Shown here: positions 16,101 through 23,211 of the stretch, one piece after another | Numbering within the stretch: the stretch's first letter is position 1 | How the letters are laid out: the number at the start of each line of letters is the position of its first letter | Assembly: GCF_020858115.1 (NCBI RefSeq) | Contig: NZ_JACYMM010000020.1 | Coordinates: 1-52,486, forward strand | From: Janthinobacterium sp. FW305-129 | GTDB taxonomy: Bacteria; Pseudomonadota; Gammaproteobacteria; Burkholderiales; Burkholderiaceae_D | Direction of reading: 5' to 3' | DNA: 52,486 nt | Position numbers and translations under genes: made by a program | The notes under the pieces: generated by a model | Seen by the model: the letters and a program-made list of their open reading frames with translations, nothing else | The model's database searches: none | Told to the model about the DNA's origin: nothing

Positions 16101-16915
16101 CTGTGTTCGGCGGCCGGCGCCGCCAGCTGCTGCGGGTCCCAGCTGCTGATGCTGACCGCATTGGGCCGCACCTGGCGCCGCGCGCTGAAGCTGTCGATGG
16201 CGTCATCGGTATCGCTGGCGCGCACACCGTGAAAGCGCAGACCGGACACGCCCGGCGTCGCTGGCGCGACGGCCTTGCTGTCGAAAATTACCAGCTTGTG
16301 CTTGGCCTGCTGCGCGTCCTGCCGCGCCGCGCCATCCTGCTCGTGCTCGAAGCGCCAGCTCAGGCCTTCGAAGGCGAGCACGCGGGCCAGGAAGGCCAGG
16401 TCGCTTTCGCGGTATTGCGTCCAGACCGGACGCGGCGCCAGTTCCTGGCTGACATCGAATTCGAAGCGGACCTGCGGATAGTCGCCGAGCAGTTCCGTAA
16501 TGAGGTCGCGCGCGTTCTTGTCCTGGAAAATATAGCTGTCGCGGCGTAAGCCCAGCAAGGCCAGGGCAGGTTCCAGGCGCAGCCGGTAGCGCGCCACGCC
16601 GCCGTCGGCGCCGGCAAAGGCGCAGTCCGTGCACAAGCCGTGCCAGGCACGCCAGCTGCCATCGGGCTGCAGCAGCTTGAGCGTGATTTCTTCGCCGAGA
16701 AAGCTGGCCAGGTCCAGGCCAGCTGCCGTGCTCAAGGCATCAACTTCGAAGCGGAACAGCTCATTGACCGCCTCGCGGCCCGTCACCTGCTCGGCCATCA
16801 GCGATTCGGGCAAGTTCGATGCCTGCGCCGTGGCCAATGTGATCAGCCGCGCATGCTGCGACAGGCCGGTGCCGAACATGCCCTGGGCAGTTTCTGTCGT
16901 CGCCAGGCCGCTCAT
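13130..16915 (-). CDS. vgrG: Evolved VgrG (TssI) with C-terminal zinc-metallopeptidase-like domain
   Basis: 1261 residues from the ATG at 16915, which overlaps the tssL stop as TAATG. An upstream in-frame ATG at 17071 would lie inside tssL and is unlikely. Residues about 1-560 are the gp27/gp5-like spike (FRFEVDALS near the start, later GTEVLVDFIEGDMDRPLVVA). A DUF2345 beta-helix follows to about 830. Next is a DEGFVLRDRDTGEPMPRQPY linker, common in VgrGs before cargo, and an Ala/Pro-rich hinge. The C-terminal domain carries HEFGHCVGMPDE with His1173, Glu1174, His1177, Gly1180 and Asp1183, an HExxHxxGxxD zinc site. The spike caps the Hcp tube; the C-terminal domain is probably a protease or peptidoglycan-directed toxin. 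The coupled exported protein downstream is the likely antidote. Confidence 0.92.
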   Translation of the reverse strand: MSGLATTETAQGMFGTGLSQHARLITLATAQASNLPESLMAEQVTGREAVNELFRFEVDALSTAAGLDLASFLGEEITLKLLQPDGSWRAWHGLCTDCAFAGADGGVARYRLRLEPALALLGLRRDSYIFQDKNARDLITELLGDYPQVRFEFDVSQELAPRPVWTQYRESDLAFLARVLAFEGLSWRFEHEQDGAARQDAQQAKHKLVIFDSKAVAPATPGVSGLRFHGVRASDTDDAIDSFSARRQVRPNAVSISSWDPQQLAAPAAEHSSSLQAGELPPLPLYDGAGERRHADSTAADPRGLRMLQALELENKQFTGAGAVRRMAAGHAFDLLQHEQYADGANQFTVLWVEHQARNNLGPAGGALTAVLSKLSTIASLGDVASLLDGQLEAGTYRNTFGCVRTSVAIVPRATAARQASSALGPQTALVVGLPDSVATTGRDHQVRIQFAWQRGSAANPGGMAHNTDQQGNAPGNEASGTWVRVAEALAGPNWGSQFTPRIGTEVLVDFIEGDMDRPLVVAQLYTGSDTPPYAAGVDSDVNHAGVISGIHSHNFDGGGHNQWVIDDTPGQLRTRLATSSAATQLNLGYLIQQGVGTAQRGSYRGSGFELRTDAWAVLRGGEGVLISTTTRAQAGAGVASTQLDTAEALGQLKGAAELNKSLAEAAQQQTALFSQEAKQAQLDLIKQIDPQQDGRYRASVGGQEALKASAGERKLATDQPVEKFGQPLVLMEAPASINWATPGSTVLFAAQQLQWTTQSDLHMTAGHTWSSVSASASALFTHTGGIQAIAANGPVSLQAHTGQLEILADKAITVISVNDVIDIKANQKITLQAGQSSITLEGGNITFKCPGNFTVKGGQHVFNGGASAAGMLSALPDTRIKLFDEGFVLRDRDTGEPMPRQPYRIKREDGSYESGMTDEKGLTHVIAAAAAEALVIELLKTMGGQGSASAPAPSSAPAPVPGSPGQPAAKANTPPEPKYKPAGDSSTTPVDNKRRKEVLVKLPACWIEDYEKEIAGPSYGRYAQPYQHDGTPHKYRDKIWFKLYIPAKSDGPVVVEVRFKAIPVLDAAGQALEESDKGTESAALRVKQRANVVALAQKNATAGIEGNWNNKFRLEINDPQCGQKVLPVVFRVLWVDDQQHYTLQIHKRYDRENVTGDVMNVSLATALTTYAHEFGHCVGMPDEYSYTEFEETVRYFKPDGTLDAPIVCHVNGTSPEDLTQSIMSYAEGALILKRHGWNIAIEAQELLSKKIGRKIRCDIV

Positions 16916-17694
16916 TACGGCAACGTGATGGTCAGGTTGGCCGTGCGTGGCGCCAGCTTGACGATATCGCTGTAGGCGTTCATCTGCTTTTCGGTATTTT
17001 TGGCCAGCATGGTGCGCAGGCCCAAATAACCCAGTGCGCAGATCAGCGCGAATACCGAGCACAGTACCCACAGCGGCACATCGTTGCGCAACTTGTGCGC
17101 AATCTGGTCGGGGCGTTCCGCATGTGGGGCGAAGCCGGCTTTCCTGCCTTTCATCTGGGCGATTTCGTCACCCACGCGTGCCGTCAGGTAGGCCAGTTTT
17201 TCCGAGCCTTCCAGGATGTACCTCCCCTGAAAGCCGAGCAGCAAGCACATGTGGAACACTTCCAGCGCCTGCAGGTGGGCGCTGCCGCGCGCGCGCAGCG
17301 CTTCGAGCCGTATGAAGAAGTTCTCGCCGGCCAACTGGTCGCCGAACAGCACCAGCTGCAGCGGGCGGCGCGCCCAATCGTCGCGGATGGGATACGGCGA
17401 GCGCAGGATGATTTCGTCGACAGCCGCGCAAAATGCATACTTGGCGGCATCGATATCATCGGCCGAGGCACCATGTTTTCTCGCCGCGTGCCCAAACTCG
17501 TCGAGAAACTGCGTCATCTTTCTGATGAAGTCGGCATTGTCTTGCGGGCCGCTGCCATTTTTCAGCATGAACAGCGCGTAGAAGCCGTCGTACATCAGAT
17601 CCGTCAGCGTGTGTTCGCTACCCGGGCCGGCCGGTACGCTCGATGCGTAAGCGGCGGAGCCGCCGGACATCAGGGAAGGGGCGTTTGCATTCAT
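16915..17694 (-). CDS. tssL: T6SS membrane-complex protein TssL (DotU/IcmH family)
   Basis: 259 residues. The cytoplasmic DotU domain (about 27-190) shows the family segments DEIILRSPYP, GENFFIRLEALR and the hallmark LGFQGRY (153-159). One membrane segment near the C-terminus (about 207-229) is followed by a short periplasmic tail. There is no fused peptidoglycan-binding OmpA domain; a separate OmpA-family protein in this locus could supply that function. TssL joins TssM in the inner membrane and contacts TssK. The gene follows tssK after 9 bp and overlaps vgrG by one base, so the three form one operon. Confidence 0.96.
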   Translation of the reverse strand: MNANAPSLMSGGSAAYASSVPAGPGSEHTLTDLMYDGFYALFMLKNGSGPQDNADFIRKMTQFLDEFGHAARKHGASADDIDAAKYAFCAAVDEIILRSPYPIRDDWARRPLQLVLFGDQLAGENFFIRLEALRARGSAHLQALEVFHMCLLLGFQGRYILEGSEKLAYLTARVGDEIAQMKGRKAGFAPHAERPDQIAHKLRNDVPLWVLCSVFALICALGYLGLRTMLAKNTEKQMNAYSDIVKLAPRTANLTITLP

Positions 17695-17703
17695 CGTTTA
17701 TCT

Positions 17704-19050
17704 TCAGGAAGTGATGGCGACAAGTTCAAGTTTCAGATCCCGCATGCCGGACGGAACGTAGATCGAGATCGACTGGGCCTGCAGCATGCGCTCGTACATC
17801 TGGCCCTTCGCTTCGACGGTGAAGTAGTAGGTATCGGGCCGTACCGGGACGGCGGCCGGCACCTGCGGCGTGTGCTGCAGGCGCACGCCGGGCAGGGCCG
17901 ACAGCACGAATTTTTCCACGTCGTCCGGCGCGCCGATCTTGAAGCGCAGCGGCACCACGTCCACCAGTTCCACGCCCGGCATGTCGGCCGAGACGCCCAG
18001 GTAAAACGCCGTCTTGTCGTCGATCTTGCCCGAGTCGAGCTTGCCGTGATGGTAGGACGGCTTGACTTCGCTCAATGCAATGGCGAAATATTTTGAAGAG
18101 ATCACCGTGTCGAGCAGTTCGCGGATGATCGCGTGCAGGCGCGCGAACGATGGTCCCGGATCGGCGTGCTGATAGGCCGGCAGGTCGGCCAGCGCATGGG
18201 TTTTCGAGAATGTCATCAGCGCACCGGCCAGCGCCAGCAGCGCTTCGTACAAACGCTCCGGGTGCAGCGCCGGATGGTGGAAATAGTGGCTGAGCGAGGC
18301 AAACGCCGAACTGGCCGTGTGCAGCAGCCAGAACGAGGACATGTCGCCGGAACGAAATTCGATCACATTCTTGCTCGGTTCGCGGTGGTGGCCGTACAGG
18401 GCGTTGACCTTCGCCTGCAGCGCATCGATCAGGCGGCGCAGTTGCAGGAACAGCAACGGCGCGCCGCGGATCGACAGGCTCGGCGGCACGAATGACGGGT
18501 CGGGCTCAAAGCCGCCGGTCGACAGGCGCCGCAGGCGCAGCAAGGGAAAATTCACATACGAATCGCGTGGTTCCGATTCGGCCACCAGGCGCAGCGATTT
18601 TTGCAGGTAGGCCAGTTCGGCCTGCGCCGCATGGGTGTACAGGTCGGGCGTTTCCAGGTTGGCCTGGCCGTAGCGCGCCGCGCTGTTGGGCTGGTCGGAC
18701 GCGGCAAAATTGCCGCCGAAATGCTTGAAGGCGGGCAGGGCGGCATAAAACGTGACGGTTTGCTGCGACTGCAGCAGCTTGCCCAGGTCCACGGCTTCGG
18801 GCAACTCGTCGGCGCCGGGGGCGTTGTAGATCTCGCCGTCCTGGAACACTAGCGACAGTTCCAGCAGCCGCAGGGTGTTATTGCTCAGCGCATCGCGGTC
18901 GATCTGCACGTGATTGACCCCCCAGGCATAGGGATGCAGCGCCTTGATGCTTTCGTGCAGGCGATGTTCATGGTACTGGTCTTGCTGCTGGAAATGCTGG
19001 GGGCGCAGAAACAGGCCTTCACCCCATAACAATTTACTTGTAATGCTCAT
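17704..19050 (-). CDS. tssK: T6SS baseplate protein TssK
   Basis: 448 residues from the ATG at 19050 (MSITSKLLWGEGLFLRPQHF), the canonical TssK N-terminus. An upstream in-frame ATG at 19143 would add 31 residues unlike the family. Other family features are QQDQYHEHRL near the N-terminus and the C-terminal LKLELVAI. TssK trimers connect the baseplate wedges (TssE/F/G) to the TssL/TssM membrane complex. It is the first gene of the leftward operon tssK-tssL-vgrG-candidate immunity. Confidence 0.97.
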   Translation of the reverse strand: MSITSKLLWGEGLFLRPQHFQQQDQYHEHRLHESIKALHPYAWGVNHVQIDRDALSNNTLRLLELSLVFQDGEIYNAPGADELPEAVDLGKLLQSQQTVTFYAALPAFKHFGGNFAASDQPNSAARYGQANLETPDLYTHAAQAELAYLQKSLRLVAESEPRDSYVNFPLLRLRRLSTGGFEPDPSFVPPSLSIRGAPLLFLQLRRLIDALQAKVNALYGHHREPSKNVIEFRSGDMSSFWLLHTASSAFASLSHYFHHPALHPERLYEALLALAGALMTFSKTHALADLPAYQHADPGPSFARLHAIIRELLDTVISSKYFAIALSEVKPSYHHGKLDSGKIDDKTAFYLGVSADMPGVELVDVVPLRFKIGAPDDVEKFVLSALPGVRLQHTPQVPAAVPVRPDTYYFTVEAKGQMYERMLQAQSISIYVPSGMRDLKLELVAITS

Positions 19051-19404
19051 CGATTGCCTTTTTCCGAGGAAGTCAAAGCGCGGAGAACGCTGACGCTCGC
19101 GGGCTGTCGTGCAGCGCGGTCGCCATGTTGCCGGTGCGTCCAATCATCTAATCTTTGCAATAAAATCATGTGCTTTTTTCGCAACTGCAACAACATTAAC
19201 ATTATCTGAAAGAAAGGTGCGTACGGTACGTTTTCCGCATGGCTGCTGCCTTAGTGGCCGGTCGGAATGTGAGTTTTCGCGTATTTTCTATTGAACGGAG
19301 TCAATATTAAATCCGTGTTAGTCTCGCAAAAATAAGAATTTAGCAACTATAAATTGCAACATTTTTTTAATGAACGCGTCATCTTTTTTGAGGGAAATCA
19401 GACC
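19051..19404. promoter_or_regulatory. Divergent promoter region between tssK and the tssB operon
   Basis: 354 bp with no supported gene lie between the divergent tssK and lipoprotein starts. The middle and right parts are clearly AT-rich, and CTATAAAT near 19335-19350 may contain a -10 element for the rightward operon, without a clear -35. CGTAC-G-GTACG at 19220-19230 is a perfect small palindrome that could be an operator. I found no convincing sigma-54 -24/-12 pair. The promoter role rests on position. Confidence 0.5.
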
Positions 19405-19986
19405 ATGTCTCGCCAATCCACATTCCATTTTTTTGCCGCGGTTGCTTGCGCATTGACGCTCAGTGCCTGCAGCACCGCACCCGCGGTCAAGACGCCGCCG
19501 CCGCCGCCGCCCTCGCTCGACGAGCTGATGGCAAAGGCGACCCAGGCTGCCAGTTCGGGCAACAACGAAGCGGCCATGGGTTTGTGGAAACAAGCTGCTG
19601 TCGAATTTCCAGCCGATAAGAATCCATGGGTTCGCATGGCCCAGACCCGTTATGAGGCGGGCCAGTACGGCGACGCCATCATCAATGCCCAGGAAGTGCT
19701 GGTGCGCGATCCTGCCGACAAGCTGGCCAACAGCGTCATTGCGATCAGCGGACTGCGCTTGTCGACGCGTGCATTGGCTGACCTGAGCCGTCAGAACAAT
19801 CTGTCCGGCCCGCTGCGCACCGAATCGCAGGATCTGGCCAAGCTGTTGCGTGAAAGCCTGGGCGAAACCGTGCTGGTGCCGGCGCCGGCCGCGGCGCAGG
19901 CGCGCGACAAACCGCCGCGTCCGTCGCGCAAAGGGCAGGCCAAGGCTGCCGAAAGCAGCGCCAATCCTTTCGATGGGTTGAAGTAA
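19405..19986 (+). CDS. T6SS-associated TPR lipoprotein
   Basis: 193 residues from the ATG at 19405, preceded by GAGGGAAATCAGACC. A lipoprotein signal ends at LTLSAC. A poly-Pro stretch and then tetratricopeptide-like helices follow (AASSGNNEAAMGLWKQAAVE, YEAGQYGDAIINAQEVLVRD). The C-terminal tail is basic, Pro/Ala-rich and disordered, ending NPFDGLK. A lipoprotein in this position ahead of tssB is typical of Burkholderia-type T6SS loci. It has no TssJ transthyretin-like fold, yet it is the only lipoprotein among the core genes, so a TssJ-like or outer-membrane accessory role is possible. It heads the rightward sheath and baseplate operon. Confidence 0.88.
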   Translation: MSRQSTFHFFAAVACALTLSACSTAPAVKTPPPPPPSLDELMAKATQAASSGNNEAAMGLWKQAAVEFPADKNPWVRMAQTRYEAGQYGDAIINAQEVLVRDPADKLANSVIAISGLRLSTRALADLSRQNNLSGPLRTESQDLAKLLRESLGETVLVPAPAAAQARDKPPRPSRKGQAKAAESSANPFDGLK

Positions 19987-20055
19987 AACTGAGGCAGTAA
20001 AGAAATTATCAGGGGCATCGCCGATGCCGTCGATTATTCGTAAAGGGATGATGTC

Positions 20056-20565
20056 ATGTCAAAAAAAGAAAGTGTTCAGAAACGCCTGCAAAAGGTCCGT
20101 CCGCCACGCGTGCAGATGACGTATGACGTGGAAATCGGCGATGCGATTGAAAACAAGGAACTGCCCTTTGTAATGGGTGTCGTGGGCGACTTCGGCGGCA
20201 ATTCCGAAGTCGAGCAAAAACGGCTCAAGGACCGCAAGTTCATCGGTATCGACCGCGACAATTTCGACGAGGTGCTCAAGGGGGTCGAGCCGCGCGCCGC
20301 GTTCGGCGTTTCCAACGAGCTGAGTGATGAAGGCGGCCAGTTGCGGGTCGACCTGCGCTTCAAGTCGCTCAACGACTTCCGTCCCGAGGCGGTGGTCGAA
20401 CAGGTGGCGCCGCTGCGACGGCTGCTCGAAGCGCGCACCAAGCTGGCGGACCTGCGCAACAAGCTGGCCGGCAACGACAAACTGGAAGATATCCTCAACG
20501 ACGTGCTCAACAGCACTGAAAAGCTGGCCCAGCTGGAACAGCAATCCACCGCCAAGAAAGGCTGA
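20056..20565 (+). CDS. tssB: T6SS contractile sheath small subunit TssB (VipA)
   Basis: 169 residues, the usual length. The N-terminal family signature is VQKRLQKVRPPRVQMTYDVE followed by ELPFVMGVVGDFGG; the interior LKDRKFIGIDRDNFDEVL and the C-terminal helix are also typical. It pairs with TssC to form the sheath around the Hcp tube. The start ATG lies 10 bp after AAAGGGA. The tssC start follows 4 bp after its stop, so the two are co-translated. Confidence 0.97.
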   Translation: MSKKESVQKRLQKVRPPRVQMTYDVEIGDAIENKELPFVMGVVGDFGGNSEVEQKRLKDRKFIGIDRDNFDEVLKGVEPRAAFGVSNELSDEGGQLRVDLRFKSLNDFRPEAVVEQVAPLRRLLEARTKLADLRNKLAGNDKLEDILNDVLNSTEKLAQLEQQSTAKKG

Positions 20566-20569
20566 TCCC

Positions 20570-22054
20570 ATGTCCGCTCAACTGACCCCCGCGTCCGGCG
20601 CCGCCGCGACCACCGATATCGGCTTGCTCGACCAGATCGTCGAGCAAAGCAAGGTTGCCAAATCCAGCGTCGAGCATGCACGCGCCAAGGATCTGATTTC
20701 AGAACTGGTCAGCCAGGTGATGGACGGCACCGTCGTGGTGTCGGATAACCTGGCCGCCACCATCGATGCGCGCGTTGCCGAGCTGGACCGACTCATTTCG
20801 CGCCAGCTCAGCGTTATCCTGCATGCGCCCGAATTCCAGAAGCTGGAAAGCAGCTGGACGGGCCTGCATCACCTGGTTGACAACACGCCCACCGGCACCA
20901 ATCTGAAGATCAAGCTGCTCAACGCCACCAAGCGCGAGCTGGTGCGCGATTTCCAGGGCGCGCTGGAGTTCGACCAGTCGACCATGTTCAAGAAAGTGTA
21001 TGAAGAAGAGTTCGGCACCTTCGGCGGTGCTCCGTTCGGCGCACTGCTGGGCGACTTCGAATTCACGCGCCAGCCCGAAGACATGTATTTCCTCGAACAG
21101 ATGTCGCATGTGGCCGCTGCTGCCCACGCGCCCTTCATTTCGGCCGCATCGCCCGAGCTGTTCGGTCTTGAAAGTTATGCCGACCTCGGCAAACCACGCG
21201 ACCTGGCGAAGGTGTTCGATACGGTCGAGTACGCGAAGTGGAAGTCGTTCCGCGAATCGGAAGATGCGCGCTACGTCGGCCTCACGCTGCCGCGCTACCT
21301 TGGTCGGCTGCCGTTCAATCCGGCCGATGGCGCCACCGTCGACGGCTTCAATTTCGTCGAGGATGTCGATGGCACCAACCACCAGAAATATCTGTGGTGC
21401 AATGCAGCCTACGCCTTCGGCGCCAAGCTGACGGCGGCCTTCGACGACTACGGCTGGTGCGCGGCGATCCGCGGCGTGGAGGGCGGCGGCCTGGTCGAGG
21501 ACTTGCCGACCCATACCTTCAAGACCGACGAAGGCGAAGTGGCGCTGAAATGCCCGACCGAGATCGCCATTACCGACCGGCGCGAAAAGGAGCTGAGCGA
21601 CCTGGGTTTCATCTCGCTGGTGCATTGCAAGAACACGGATTACGCGGCGTTCTTCGGCGCCCAGTCGGCGCAGAAGGCCAAGAAATACAACACCGATTCC
21701 GCCAATGCGAATGCGGTGCTGTCGTCGCAGCTGCAATACATCTTTGCCGTCTCGCGCATCGCCCATTACATGAAGGCCATGATGCGCGACAAGATCGGCA
21801 GCTTTGCCGCCGCGTCCAACGTCGAAGATTTCCTCAACCGCTGGCTGATGCAATACGTGTTGCTCGACGATAACGCCAGCCAGGAACAGAAGGCCCAGTT
21901 TCCCCTGCGTGAAGCATCGGTGCAGGTGTCGGAGGTGCCTGGTCGTCCGGGCGTCTATCGCGCCATTTCCTTCTTGCGTCCCCATTTCCAGCTCGATGAG
22001 CTGTCCGTTTCACTCCGTTTGGTCGCGGAGCTGCCGCAATCGACCAAATCCTGA
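20570..22054 (+). CDS. tssC: T6SS contractile sheath large subunit TssC (VipB)
   Basis: 494 residues from the ATG at 20570 (MSAQLTPASG). Family hallmarks include LDRLISRQLSVILHAPEFQK, ESSWTGLHHLV, FGALLGDFEFTR, the ISLVHCKNTDYAAFFGAQS block and the C-terminal FLRPHFQLDELSVSLRLVAE. An upstream in-frame ATG at 20324 lies inside tssB and is excluded. TssC and TssB polymerise into the extended sheath; ClpV recycles it after contraction. Confidence 0.98.
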   Translation: MSAQLTPASGAAATTDIGLLDQIVEQSKVAKSSVEHARAKDLISELVSQVMDGTVVVSDNLAATIDARVAELDRLISRQLSVILHAPEFQKLESSWTGLHHLVDNTPTGTNLKIKLLNATKRELVRDFQGALEFDQSTMFKKVYEEEFGTFGGAPFGALLGDFEFTRQPEDMYFLEQMSHVAAAAHAPFISAASPELFGLESYADLGKPRDLAKVFDTVEYAKWKSFRESEDARYVGLTLPRYLGRLPFNPADGATVDGFNFVEDVDGTNHQKYLWCNAAYAFGAKLTAAFDDYGWCAAIRGVEGGGLVEDLPTHTFKTDEGEVALKCPTEIAITDRREKELSDLGFISLVHCKNTDYAAFFGAQSAQKAKKYNTDSANANAVLSSQLQYIFAVSRIAHYMKAMMRDKIGSFAAASNVEDFLNRWLMQYVLLDDNASQEQKAQFPLREASVQVSEVPGRPGVYRAISFLRPHFQLDELSVSLRLVAELPQSTKS

Positions 22055-22083
22055 TTTTTTTATAAACAACCGAAAGGAATGAC

Positions 22084-22575
22084 ATGGCAATCGACGTTTA
22101 CTTGCAAATTGATGGTATCAAAGGCGAATCCACCGACACCTCCCATAAAGATTGGATCGAATGCAAGTCGGTCCAATGGGAAGTGCTGCAACCGAAGTCC
22201 GCTACTGCCTCGACGGGCGGCGGCCATACCGCCGAGCGTACCGAGCACAAGGATATCGTGGTGGCCAAGCTGGCCGACCTCGCCACGCCGCTGCTGCTGC
22301 AAAATTGCTCGTCCGGTAAAACGATCCCGAAAGCCAAGTTCGAATTCCTGCGCGCTGACGGCCAGGGCGAGCGCATCAAGTACTTCGAGATCGAGCTGGA
22401 AAACGTGCTGATCAGCAGCGTGGCGCCGTCCGTCGCACCTGGCGACATCCTCGGCGAAAACCTGTCGATCAAGTATTCCAAGGTCAAGTGGAAATACACG
22501 CAGCAAAAAGTGGGCGGTGGCTCCGGCGGCAATACCTCCGGCGGTTGGGATCTGTCGGCCAACAAGACGATTTGA
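22084..22575 (+). CDS. hcp: T6SS tube protein Hcp (TssD)
   Basis: 163 residues. The start MAIDVYLQIDGIKGEST, the middle TAERTEHKDIVVAKLADLAT and GERIKYFEIELENVLISS are typical of Hcp1-type proteins. The C-terminus has a Gly/Ser-rich stretch (GGGSGGNTSGG) before WDLSANKTI. Hexameric rings stack to form the tube and can carry small effectors. A good Shine-Dalgarno (AAAGGA) sits 6 bp before the ATG. A terminator-like hairpin after the gene may raise hcp mRNA relative to tssE onward. Confidence 0.97.
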   Translation: MAIDVYLQIDGIKGESTDTSHKDWIECKSVQWEVLQPKSATASTGGGHTAERTEHKDIVVAKLADLATPLLLQNCSSGKTIPKAKFEFLRADGQGERIKYFEIELENVLISSVAPSVAPGDILGENLSIKYSKVKWKYTQQKVGGGSGGNTSGGWDLSANKTI

Positions 22576-22664
22576 TCGACAACGGCCCTTGCCGGATGAA
22601 GCCGTTCCGGCCAGCTGCCGGCGCTGACTCCGGCTTGTGCCTGCGCGATTGATTTTCCTGCATC

Positions 22665-22693
22665 AAAGGGCCGCCGCAGGCCGCCCTTTTTTT
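22665..22693 (+). terminator. Terminator-like hairpin between hcp and tssE
   Basis: AAAGGGC (22665-22671) pairs with GCCCTTT (22683-22689) and seven T's end at 22693; inner bases (GCC/GGC) can extend the structure. The operon continues 27 bp later with tssE in the same orientation, so it probably acts as a partial terminator or processing site that sets hcp expression above the baseplate genes. Confidence 0.65.
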
Positions 22694-22720
22694 CATACTA
22701 TTGCCAAGCACAGGATACCG

Positions 22721-23209
22721 ATGAAGGGTTTTACGCCGGGATTGTTCGACCGCCTGATGGACACACCTGTCCAGGGCGCTTCCAGCAGCACCGTCTCGCG
22801 CCTGTCGCTGGAAGACTTGAAAGACACCGTGGCGCGCGACCTGGAGGCGCTGCTCAACACGCGCACCGTGATACCGGAAGCGCTGCTGAAAAAATTTCCC
22901 GAATGCGGCCGCTCGATCGTCACCTACGGCCTCAATGACTTCGCCGGCCTGAGCTTGTCGAGTTCCGACGACCGCGCATATATCTGCCAGTGCCTGGAAA
23001 AAGCCATCGCGCGGCATGAGCCGCGCCTGCGCAGCGTGCGCGCTTCGCTGGAAATCCAGGAAGGCTCGATCAACCGCCTCAATTTCGCCATCACCGCGTT
23101 ACTGGTGGTGCACTCGGCGAAGGAACCCGTCAACTTCGACGCCATCCTGCAGCCATCGAGCCTGCATTACACGATCAGCAAGGCGCGCCGTGCTGCGCAA
23201 GGAGCCTGA
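22721..23209 (+). CDS. tssE: T6SS baseplate wedge protein TssE (gp25-like)
   Basis: 162 residues from the ATG at 22721 (MKGFTPGLFDRLMD). The gp25 lysozyme-like fold is visible: RLSLEDLKDTVARDLEALLNTR, the Y-G-L-N-D-F motif (TYGLNDFAGLS), CLEKAIARHEPRLRSVRASL and LNFAITALLVV. It joins TssF and TssG in the wedge complex. The upstream in-frame ATG at 22637 lies within the terminator-bearing spacer and is not preferred. tssF starts 2 bp after its stop. Confidence 0.95.
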   Translation: MKGFTPGLFDRLMDTPVQGASSSTVSRLSLEDLKDTVARDLEALLNTRTVIPEALLKKFPECGRSIVTYGLNDFAGLSLSSSDDRAYICQCLEKAIARHEPRLRSVRASLEIQEGSINRLNFAITALLVVHSAKEPVNFDAILQPSSLHYTISKARRAAQGA

Positions 23210-23211
23210 AC

